Shown in pieces: positions 48,855-58,700 of a stretch of DNA of 64,000 nt (the stretch's first letter is position 1; every line of letters starts with the position of its first letter). Location of the stretch: assembly GCA_025558095.1 (NCBI GenBank), contig JAIVFI010000002.1, positions 620,001-684,000 of the forward strand, in the 5' to 3' direction. Position numbers and translations under genes: made by a program. The stretch is from Hyaloraphidium curvatum (lineage: Eukaryota; Monoblepharomycota; Hyaloraphidiomycetes; Hyaloraphidiales; Hyaloraphidiaceae). The notes under the pieces were generated by a model. The model was not told the origin of the DNA. It saw nothing but the letters and a program-made list of their open reading frames with translations, and did not search any database.

Positions 48855-50510
48855 ATGGACCCCGTTCAAGAAGCCGCCCCTCAGCAGGAGGTTCAGCAGC
48901 CTCAGGAAGCTAACGATTTGCAGAACAACCCGCAGGCCCAGGCGATTATCCAAGCTGCGCAGGCCGCGATCCAGCAAGTCGGCGCCGCCGCCAACGACGT
49001 CGCCCAACTCGCCGCCCAGCAAGCCGCCCAGCAAGCCGTCGCCGATCAGCTTGCCGCTCAGCTCGTGGCGCAACAGACCGCTCAGCAGTTGCCAGCTGCC
49101 CAAGTTCAACAGCAAGCCGCCGCCGAGCAGCTTGCAGCGCAGCAGCTCCAGCAGCTCGCCGCACAGCAGCAGGGTCAGCGGAGCGAGCAAGCCCCGGCTG
49201 TCAACGCTGCCGCCGCTGGTCTCCAGCCGCAGCAGTTCGTCGACGCCGTACGGGCCATCGTTGGCGCTCAGCCGCCGAACGATGGAAGCACCGGCCTCCC
49301 CCAGGCGGATCGCCAGGGCGGAGCCGCCAAGCTCCCGGCTCAGCTGCTGCCTGCTTCTGTTCAGCCCTTCGATCCCGCTACGCAGGACCCGGAAGACTTC
49401 TTCCGCGACCTCACTACGGTTCTCACGGCGTTCGGCTCCATCAACAACCTCGTCAAGGTCTTCCCGGTCTTCCTTGGGCCTCTGCCGCGCGCAATGTGGC
49501 ACAACATCACGCCGCAGAACCGCCCTCCGGACTATCCCGCGACGGCCACCTATCCTCCGGTGACCCAGAACGATGTGCTTGCCTGGCTACGCTACCACTT
49601 CGAGCCCCGCGACGCATCGATGCATTATCGCCGGCACTACAACACGATTCAGATGACCAACGATGAGACCCTCGACGCCTTCGTTGCCCGCGTATCCCTG
49701 GCCGAGACGCGTTTCCTCTCGCACTGCGGCGATCAGCTTCCTACCAGGGAAGTGCAAGACAGCGTGTACGGCCAGAACCTGCTCTACGGACTGCGCCCGG
49801 AGCTACGCGGGAAGGCGCTGGAGCTCCTCGGGGATCACCTCATCAACCGCACTTCCGTCACCAAGGTCATCGAGAAGATGCGCACCGTCATGCAAGCATC
49901 GGGCCCTGCGCAGCCGCGCGACATCCGTTTCCTGGGCCAGAACTCGATTTCGGAGATTCCGGCTCTGGTCGGCCAGCACTCGTCTTCGGGCTCCTCCAAG
50001 GCGACCGACAAGGCGACGACGGAAGTGCTGCTGGCTCATACGCAGGCTCTCACAAAGCTGCTGGAGCCTAAGGCAGAGCGCAGGCCCACCGGTGGACCGC
50101 CGGGGGAGTCTGCGTTCCGGCCTCCGCGCCGTTTCGTCCCCTTCCAGTCTCGTCGGAGCCAGCCGTTGCCGCCTTCGGGGCCGAACAGCGACCTCGTCGA
50201 GATCAAGGAGCTCATCACCAAGCTGCTGCCGTCGCCTCGCCATCAGGTTCAGGCCGCGGAGACCAGGTCGAACCCCCCCGCGAGGCCTCCTCCGATCGAT
50301 CGGCCCCGTCAGCAGCAGGAGCGCCAGGATCGCCGGCCCTTCACCTCGGAGTACCGCGACCAGAAGCGCTTCCAGCCTCGCCACTGCCATCTCTGTGGCA
50401 TGGATGGGCATGCTCAGGACGAGTGCTGGGAGTTGGAGAAGAATGCCAACCGCCGCCCACTCAACTGGAAGTCTCGCCTCGGCAACACCCCTTCGATGCC
50501 AAAAAACTAG
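48855..50510 (+). CDS. gag: Gag (copy A)
   Basis: The protein has 551 residues from the ATG at 48855. The first about 130 residues are Gln/Ala-rich (likely helical or disordered). The gag capsid block follows (DPATQDPEDFFRDLTTVL; AWLRYHFEPRDASMHYRRHY), and then one CCHC knuckle CHLCGMDGHAQDECW near the C-terminus. The reading ends CCA AAA AAC TAG, a canonical -1 slippery heptamer (A-AAA-AAC, 50501-50507) immediately before the stop, and pol lies in the -1 frame. Confidence 0.92.
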   Translation: MDPVQEAAPQQEVQQPQEANDLQNNPQAQAIIQAAQAAIQQVGAAANDVAQLAAQQAAQQAVADQLAAQLVAQQTAQQLPAAQVQQQAAAEQLAAQQLQQLAAQQQGQRSEQAPAVNAAAAGLQPQQFVDAVRAIVGAQPPNDGSTGLPQADRQGGAAKLPAQLLPASVQPFDPATQDPEDFFRDLTTVLTAFGSINNLVKVFPVFLGPLPRAMWHNITPQNRPPDYPATATYPPVTQNDVLAWLRYHFEPRDASMHYRRHYNTIQMTNDETLDAFVARVSLAETRFLSHCGDQLPTREVQDSVYGQNLLYGLRPELRGKALELLGDHLINRTSVTKVIEKMRTVMQASGPAQPRDIRFLGQNSISEIPALVGQHSSSGSSKATDKATTEVLLAHTQALTKLLEPKAERRPTGGPPGESAFRPPRRFVPFQSRRSQPLPPSGPNSDLVEIKELITKLLPSPRHQVQAAETRSNPPARPPPIDRPRQQQERQDRRPFTSEYRDQKRFQPRHCHLCGMDGHAQDECWELEKNANRRPLNWKSRLGNTPSMPKN

Positions 50511-53458
50511 CTTTGCCCTCAGTGCCGCACGGCCATAGGGGGGCAGAGATCCAAGCTCTTGAACCACATGTGGAACCTCTTCCTGGAACTTCCCCGCTGC
50601 CGGACGGCACGGACCCTTCATCTCCTGGCGGATCGCCGGAGTTGTCGGATTCCGCGACCGATGAACCGACGGCGGAGGAACACGTTCATCATTGGCCCTT
50701 CGGGGGCACGGAGTACATCCTCTTCCTCGAGGCGGAGGCAGCTCGACAGGCCGCCGTTCGTCAGCAGCGGGAGGCGCTCATGCCGATCGACGAGACCCTG
50801 GCCCCGCCGCCGGCAGCGGATTCGGCGTCGCCCGGCTCGGTCGAGGTCGTGGGAAACGGTGAACCGGCGGCACAGGATGCGGACGCGGGATCAGCGGATG
50901 CACCTATGCACGAGGGCCCGACCGTCCGCGCCGTTCCCGGACCTTTCGAAAGGCCCCCTCCTCCTTCCGCCTACGCACGACCACCGCTGCCTGGCCCTCG
51001 GCCTCGCCCGCGGCCACCTGCTCCGGTCGCCCCTCCGCCGGATCGCTGGACGTGGACTTCGCAAGTGCAGTTCCACTATCAGGCGGCACGCGTTTCGGCA
51101 TGGGTCAACGGCGTGAATACCCCCGCGGCCCTCGTCGACTCCGGTGCCTCAGTGGTGGCGGTTCGGTCGTCCTTCTTCTGCCGGATCCACCCGTCGCCAC
51201 CGATCAAACCATGGACACTCGGCACCCTCAGCACGGCCGCGGCCGGCGGAACCATGTGGGTCCGCGGAGTTGCTAAGATGGACATCCTGGTCGGGAATCA
51301 ACACTGCGTCATGGACGTCGCCATCATGGACGGTCTCATGGACGACGTGATCCTCGGCACCCCTTGGCTCTCCGCCCTACGCGTTCAGATGGACTGGGAG
51401 ACGCCGGTCCTCTATTTCAAGGACGATCCGGAGGGGGTCGTCGTGCCAATGCACATTGTTGCGCGACCGCTCTTCGGATCACACCTGGTCGCCCCGCTCC
51501 ATTCAACCACCTCCATCACGGTCTACCCCAACGAGGACGTCTCGATCACCGCTGAGCTGGCCCCGACGACTCCCTTGGCGACCGTCGTGGAGATGGACTT
51601 GACAGGGGTCATCGAGACGCCGAACACTTCGCCGTTCGATCGCCTCTTCATCATCCCGTCGGCGACGCCCGACAGAGACGGTCGGCTGCCGATTCTCATC
51701 CGCAACTACGGGACGACACCGGTCACGATCGGCCCGGGCACCCACCTCGGCCGCTTCCGCGTGCGGATTCCTGGATTTCTCGCTCCGGAACCGCCCACGT
51801 ATCTGGCTCCCGCGCAGATCTCGATGCTGGAGCCCGAGCTGCCCCACACCGAACCGGCCGAATCCACGCTCACGGTCGAGGAGACCATCGATCTGTTCGC
51901 GGTGCCCTCGCCGGGATCGATTGGACCACCTCAGCCTCCCGGCGTGGAGCCTCCTCCGGTCGAGGCTATCGAGCTCAAGATGGACCAAACGATCCTGAGC
52001 GAGGGGGACAAACCTCGTTTCCATAAGCTCTGCGACCGCTACCGGGACGTGTTTGGTCCTTGGATCGGCAAGCTGCGCAACCATCGCTTCCGGATCGACA
52101 CGGGCGACCTCAAGCCGATCCACCAGATGCCGTACCGGACCCCGTTCCGGCTTCGCGGGGAAATGGACAAGATCATCGACGACCTGCTCGTGCAGGGCGT
52201 AGTCGTCCCCTCGCGAAGCCCCTGGGCCACGCCCTGCATCATGGTGCCAAAAGGGCACGGCTCGGGCGAATGGCGCCTGGTGATCGATTACCGGAAGCTC
52301 AACGCCGCCACCAAGCGCGACGTCTACCCGATGAAGAACCCAAGCGACACTCTCGCTCTCCTCAGCGCGGCCAAGGTGTGGAGCGTTTGCGACATCCGCT
52401 CCGGCTTTTGGCACGTGGAGGTGGCCGACGAGGACAAGGAAAAGACGGCCTTCACGACGCACCGCGGTCTCTACCAGTGGGAGCGGATGGCCATGGGCTT
52501 TACCAACGCTCCTGCAACCTTTGCTCGGATCATGGACGAGCTCCTCGCCGGCCTCCAGTGGTACTGCTTGGTGGTCTTCATCGACGACATCATTATCTTC
52601 TCGCAGACGGTCGACGAGCACCTCGTGCACCTGGAGCTCCTCTTTGACCGACTGCGCGAGGCCGGGATGACTCTGAAGCTGGCCAAATGCAAGTTCTTCC
52701 GCCGCGAGGTCAAATACCTCGGGCATTACGTCACCGCCGACGGCCTCAAGGTCGACCCCGAGAAGACCCGCGCGGTGGACCAGTTCCCCCGCCCAACGAC
52801 CAAGAAGGAGCTCCAATCGTTTCTCGGCCTCTCCAACTACTATCGCCCCTTCATTGCCGGCTACGCCAACATTGCCAGCCCGCTCACCCGCCTGACGCAG
52901 GACGGCGTCTCGGTCTCTCGGGCCTGGGACGACGCATGCGAGGCCGCCTTCCGTATGCTAAAGGAACGGCTTACGTCGGCGCCCGTGCTCCGTCGCCCCG
53001 ACTTTTCCAAGCGCTTCGTCTTGTTCACGGATGCCAGCGATATCGGCCTCGGCGCGGTGCTCAGCCAGCGGGACTCCGATGGCAAGGAGTACGTCATCGC
53101 CTACGCCAGCCGCGCTCTGCAGCCGAACGAGCGCAAGTGGGACACTCGGGAGCGCGAAGCCCTGGCCGTTGTTTGGGCATGCGAGCATTTCCGGGCGTAT
53201 TTGATCGGGGACGAGTTTGAGGTGGTCACCGACCATAGCGCCCTCAAATGGCTCTTGGAGACCTCCAAGCCGGGCCGCCTACAGCGCTGGATCCTCCGGC
53301 TCTCGGACTTCAGGTTCCAGATCATCCATCGCTCGGGCAAAGCGAACTCCAACGCCGACTTCCTGTCTCGTCAGCTCGTGGCGCCGTCGCCCGACGAGGA
53401 CGTGCCTATGGGCGACCCCGAGGAAATCTTGGACATTGCGAAGGTACAGGACGTCTGA
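50501..53458 (+). pseudogene. pol: Pol (copy A), truncated after RNase H
   Basis: The -1 frame encodes protease (LVDSGASVVAVRSS, Asp codon 51137), RT (IDYRKLNAATKRDVYPMKN; VVFIDDIIIFS) and RNase H (LFTDASDIGLGAVLSQ; VTDHSALKWLLE). At 53436 it runs into the LTR of copy B and stops 22 bases later. Integrase and chromodomain are missing from the window. Confidence 0.92.
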
Positions 53459-54001
53459 CATTCGGACAAGGGTATTTTCATTTTCGGTTCGGAGGCGTGG
53501 AGGCGTCGGTCCTCGCGATCGACTCGTGATCGACTCGCGATCGACTCGCGAGTGACTCGCGAGTCACTCGCGAGCGACTCGCGAGCGACTCGCAAGTGAC
53601 TCGGCACAGCCACCCTCCTGGGATATATAAAGAGCGGGACATGTAACAGTACAATCTTGATCGCCAGTTGACTCTACGTGCTCTCCGTGTCGTTCGACCA
53701 CCGTGCGGAACCCCGCCCGGCCGGATCCTCGTTCTGAGAGCCCTTGGGACGCACCCCGGGAGACATCCCGTAACCTCTTTCCCCCGGCTACAGTCAAGTA
53801 TCTTCAGCGCTGTTCGCTTATTCATATTCAGGGCCTATCCGACCCGAAGAGCCGAGCGGGATTCGCGCGCCGGGTTAGAGCTTCAGGCCCGGTTCCGACC
53901 CGGACCGTCGCACTGGTCCGACCTCCGTGATCCTGCTCTCGGGTCTTCGACACCTCGTTCGACTTCAGTTTCGACTTCGATAATCCAAAAACAACTTCGC
54001 C
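53437..54001 (+). repeat. 5' LTR of copy B (565 bp)
   Basis: It matches the copy A LTR except for one fewer 11-bp unit (seven full units from 53521). TATATAAA is at 53624-53631. The TGGCACCGGCGC primer-site candidate follows at 54002. Confidence 0.85.
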
Positions 54002-54079
54002 TGGCACCGGCGCTTGTCGACTGCCACTCTTTTCTGTCAACCGTATTCCGTCAACCAAGTTCATTCCCCTTCGCCAAAC

Positions 54080-55735
54080 ATGGACCCCGTTCAAGAAGCC
54101 GCCCCTCAGCAGGAGGTTCAGCAGCCTCAGGAAGCTAACGATTTGCAGAACAACCCGCAGGCCCAGGCGATTATCCAAGCTGCGCAGGCCGCGATCCAGC
54201 AAGTCGGCGCCGCCGCCAACGACGTCGCCCAACTCGCCGCCCAGCAAGCCGCCCAGCAAGCCGTCGCCGATCAGCTTGCCGCTCAGCTCGTGGCGCAACA
54301 GACCGCTCAGCAGTTGCCAGCTGCCCAAGTTCAACAGCAAGCCGCCGCCGAGCAGCTTGCAGCGCAGCAGCTCCAGCAGCTCGCCGCACAGCAGCAGGGT
54401 CAGCGGAGCGAGCAAGCCCCGGCTGTCAACGCTGCCGCCGCTGGTCTCCAGCCGCAGCAGTTCGTCGACGCCGTACGGGCCATCGTTGGCGCTCAGCCGC
54501 CGAACGATGGAAGCACCGGCCTCCCCCAGGCGGATCGCCAGGGCGGAGCCGCCAAGCTCCCGGCTCAGCTGCTGCCTGCTTCTGTTCAGCCCTTCGATCC
54601 CGCTACGCAGGACCCGGAAGACTTCTTCCGCGACCTCACTACGGTTCTCACGGCGTTCGGCTCCATCAACAACCTCGTCAAGGTCTTCCCGGTCTTCCTT
54701 GGGCCTCTGCCGCGCGCAATGTGGCACAACATCACGCCGCAGAACCGCCCTCCGGACTATCCCGCGACGGCCACCTATCCTCCGGTGACCCAGAACGATG
54801 TGCTTGCCTGGCTACGCTACCACTTCGAGCCCCGCGACGCATCGATGCATTATCGCCGGCACTACAACACGATTCAGATGACCAACGATGAGACCCTCGA
54901 CGCCTTCGTTGCCCGCGTATCCCTGGCCGAGACGCGTTTCCTCTCGCACTGCGGCGATCAGCTTCCTACCAGGGAAGTGCAAGACAGCGTGTACGGCCAG
55001 AACCTGCTCTACGGACTGCGCCCGGAGCTACGCGGGAAGGCGCTGGAGCTCCTCGGGGATCACCTCATCAACCGCACTTCCGTCACCAAGGTCATCGAGA
55101 AGATGCGCACCGTCATGCAAGCATCGGGCCCTGCGCAGCCGCGCGACATCCGTTTCCTGGGCCAGAACTCGATTTCGGAGATTCCGGCTCTGGTCGGCCA
55201 GCACTCGTCTTCGGGCTCCTCCAAGGCGACCGACAAGGCGACGACGGAAGTGCTGCTGGCTCATACGCAGGCTCTCACAAAGCTGCTGGAGCCTAAGGGA
55301 GAGCGCAGGCCCACCGGTGGACCGCCGGGGGAGTCTGCGTTCCGGCCTCCGCGCCGTTTCGTCCCCTTCCAGTCTCGTCGGAGCCAGCCGTTGCCGCCTT
55401 CGGGGCCGAACAGCGACCTCGTCGAGATCAAGGAGCTCATCACCAAGCTGCTGCCGTCGCCTCGCCATCAGGTTCAGGCCGCGGAGACCAGGTCGAACCC
55501 CCCTGCGAGGCCTCCTCCGATCGATCGGCCCCGCCAGCAGCAGGAGCGCCAGGATCGCCGGCCCTTCACCTCGGAGTACCGCGACCAGAAGCGCTTCCAG
55601 CCTCGCCACTGCCATCTCTGTGGCATGGATGGGCATGCTCAGGACGAGTGCTGGGAGTTGGAGAAGAATGCCAACCGCCGCCCACTCAACTGGAAGTCTC
55701 GCCTCGGCAACACCCCTTCGATGCCAAAAAACTAG
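54080..55735 (+). CDS. gag: Gag (copy B)
   Basis: The protein has 551 residues, almost identical to copy A (for example Gly for Ala in EPKGERRPTGG). Gln/Ala-rich head, capsid-like middle and the CCHC knuckle CHLCGMDGHAQDECW are all present. The A-AAA-AAC heptamer is at 55726-55732, with the TAG stop next in frame. Confidence 0.93.
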   Translation: MDPVQEAAPQQEVQQPQEANDLQNNPQAQAIIQAAQAAIQQVGAAANDVAQLAAQQAAQQAVADQLAAQLVAQQTAQQLPAAQVQQQAAAEQLAAQQLQQLAAQQQGQRSEQAPAVNAAAAGLQPQQFVDAVRAIVGAQPPNDGSTGLPQADRQGGAAKLPAQLLPASVQPFDPATQDPEDFFRDLTTVLTAFGSINNLVKVFPVFLGPLPRAMWHNITPQNRPPDYPATATYPPVTQNDVLAWLRYHFEPRDASMHYRRHYNTIQMTNDETLDAFVARVSLAETRFLSHCGDQLPTREVQDSVYGQNLLYGLRPELRGKALELLGDHLINRTSVTKVIEKMRTVMQASGPAQPRDIRFLGQNSISEIPALVGQHSSSGSSKATDKATTEVLLAHTQALTKLLEPKGERRPTGGPPGESAFRPPRRFVPFQSRRSQPLPPSGPNSDLVEIKELITKLLPSPRHQVQAAETRSNPPARPPPIDRPRQQQERQDRRPFTSEYRDQKRFQPRHCHLCGMDGHAQDECWELEKNANRRPLNWKSRLGNTPSMPKN

Positions 55736-58700
55736 CTTTGCCCTCAGTGCCGCACGGCCATAGGGGGGCAGAGATCCAAGCTCTTGAACCACATGTGGAA
55801 CCTCTTCCTGGAACTTCCCCGCTGCCGGACGGCACGGACCCTTCATCTCCTGGCGGATCGCCGGAGTTGTCGGATTCCGCGACCGATGAACCGACGGCGG
55901 AGGACCACGTTCATCATTGGCCCTTCGGGGGCACGGAGTACATCCTCTTCCTCGAGGCGGAGGCAGCTCGACAGGCCGCCGTTCGTCAGCAGCGGGAGGC
56001 GCTCATGCCGATCGACGAGACCCTGGCCCCGCCGCCGGCAGCGGATTCGGCGTCGCCCGGCTCGGTCGAGGTCGTGGGAAACGGTGAACCGGCGGCACAG
56101 GATGCGGACGCGGGATCAGCGGATGCACCTATGCACGAGGGCCCGACCGTCCGCGCCGTTCCCGGACCTTTCGAAAGGCCCCCTCCTCCTTCCGCCTACG
56201 CACGACCACCGCTGCCTGGCCCTCGGCCTCGCCCGCGGCCACCTGCTCCGGTCGCCCCTCCGCCGGATCGCTGGACGTGGACTTCGCAAGTGCAGTTCCA
56301 CTATCAGGCGGCACGCGTTTCGGCATGGGTCAACGGCGTGAATACCCCCGCGGCCCTCGTCGACTCCGGTGCCTCAGTGGTGGCGGTTCGGTCGTCCTTC
56401 TTCTGCCGGATCCACCCGTCGCCACCGATCAAACCATGGACACTCGGCACCCTCAGCACGGCCGCGGCCGGCGGAACCATGTGGGTCCGCGGAGTTGCTA
56501 AGATGGACATCCTGGTCGGGAATCAACACTGCGTCATGGACGTCGCCATCATGGACGGTCTCATGGACGACGTGATCCTCGGCACCCCTTGGCTCTCCGC
56601 CCTACGCGTTCAGATGGACTGGGAGACGCCGGTCCTCTATTTCAAGGACGATCCGGAGGGGGTCGTCGTGCCAATGCACATTGTTGCGCGACCGCTCTTC
56701 GGATCACACCTGGTCGCCCCGCTCCATTCAACCACCTCCATCACGGTCTACCCCAACGAGGACGTCTCGATCACCGCTGAGCTGGCCCCGACGACTCCCT
56801 TGGCGACCGTCGTGGAGATGGACTTGACAGGGGTCATCGAGACGCCGAACACTTCGCCGTTCGATCGCCTCTTCATCATCCCGTCGGCGACGCCCGACAG
56901 AGACGGTCGGCTGCCGATTCTCATCCGCAACTACGGGACGACACCGGTCACGATCGGCCCGGGCACCCACCTCGGCCGCTTCCGCGTGCGGATTCCTGGA
57001 TTTCTCGCTCCGGAACCGCCCACGTATCTGGCTCCCGCGCAGATCTCGATGCTGGAGCCCGAGCTGCCCCACACCGAACCGGCCGAATCCACGCTCACGG
57101 TCGAGGAGACCATCGATCTGTTCGCGGTGCCCTCGCCGGGATCGATTGGACCACCTCAGCCTCCCGGCGTGGAGCCTCCTCCGGTCGAGGCTATCGAGCT
57201 CAAGATGGACCAAACGATCCTGAGCGAGGGGGACAAACCTCGTTTCCATAAGCTCTGCGACCGCTACCGGGACGTGTTTGGTCCTTGGATCGGCAAGCTG
57301 CGCAACCATCGCTTCCGGATCGACACGGGCGACCTCAAGCCGATCCACCAGATGCCGTACCGGACCCCGTTCCGGCTTCGCGGGGAAATGGACAAGATCA
57401 TCGACGACCTGCTCGTGCAGGGCGTAGTCGTCCCCTCGCGAAGCCCCTGGGCCACGCCCTGCATCATGGTGCCAAAAGGGCACGGCTCGGGCGAATGGCG
57501 CCTGGTGATCGATTACCGGAAGCTCAACGCCGCCACCAAGCGCGACGTCTACCCGATGAAGAACCCAAGCGACACTCTCGCTCTCCTCAGCGCGGCCAAG
57601 GTGTGGAGCGTTTGCGACATCCGCTCCGGCTTTTGGCACGTGGAGGTGGCCGACGAGGACAAGGAAAAGACGGCCTTCACGACGCACCGCGGTCTCTACC
57701 AGTGGGAGCGGATGGCCATGGGCTTTACCAACGCTCCTGCAACCTTTGCTCGGATCATGGACGAGCTCCTCGCCGGCCTCCAGTGGTACTGCTTGGTGGT
57801 CTTCATCGACGACATCATTATCTTCTCGCAGACGGTCGACGAGCACCTCGTGCACCTGGAGCTCCTCTTTGACCGACTGCGCGAGGCCGGGATGACTCTG
57901 AAGCTGGCCAAATGCAAGTTCTTCCGCCGCGAGGTCAAATACCTCGGGCATTACGTCACCGCCGACGGCCTCAAGGTCGACCCCGAGAAGACCCGCGCGG
58001 TGGACCAGTTCCCCCGCCCAACGACCAAGAAGGAGCTCCAATCGTTTCTCGGCCTCTCCAACTACTATCGCCCCTTCATTGCCGGCTACGCCAACATTGC
58101 CAGCCCGCTCACCCGCCTGACGCAGGACGGCGTCTCGGTCTCTCGGGCCTGGGACGACGCATGCGAGGCCGCCTTCCGTATGCTAAAGGAACGGCTTACG
58201 TCGGCGCCCGTGCTCCGTCGCCCCGACTTTTCCAAGCGCTTCGTCTTGTTCACGGATGCCAGCGATATCGGCCTCGGCGCGGTGCTCAGCCAGCGGGACT
58301 CCGATGGCAAGGAGTACGTCATCGCCTACGCCAGCCGCGCTCTGCAGCCGAACGAGCGCAAGTGGGACACTCGGGAGCGCGAAGCCCTGGCCGTTGTTTG
58401 GGCATGCGAGCATTTCCGGGCGTATTTGATCGGGGACGAGTTTGAGGTGGTCACCGACCATAGCGCCCTCAAATGGCTCTTGGAGACCTCCAAGCCGGGC
58501 CGCCTACAGCGCTGGATCCTCCGGCTCTCGGACTTCAGGTTCCAGATCATCCATCGCTCGGGCAAAGCGAACTCCAACGCCGACTTCCTGTCTCGTCAGC
58601 TCGTGGCGCCGTCGCCCGACGAGGACGTGCCTATGGGCGACCCCGAGGAAATCTTGGACATCCCTGCCTTTTGGCCCCCAAACCCTCCCGACCCCTTGCC

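Larger units (their letters stand above)
48201..53436 (+). mobile_element. gypsy lineage-2 copy A (5' part)
   Basis: The copy contains LTR, gag and pol through RNase H, then stops at GACAT in pol, where the LTR of copy B begins. Its sequence is almost identical to copy B. Either copy B inserted into copy A, in which case the remainder of A lies beyond the window, or the rest was deleted. Confidence 0.9.

Noticed and set aside
48603-49502. 299-codon minus-strand frame opposite gag of copy A (repeated in copy B)
   Set aside because: Its Leu/Gly-rich reading arises from the Gln/Ala codon repeats of gag on the other strand.
51503-52816. 437-codon minus-strand open frame opposite copy A pol (and the same at 56728-58041)
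   Set aside because: It mirrors conserved RT codons in a GC-rich gene and has no motif. It is a shadow, unlike the antisense gene at 60854-61839, which lies outside pol.
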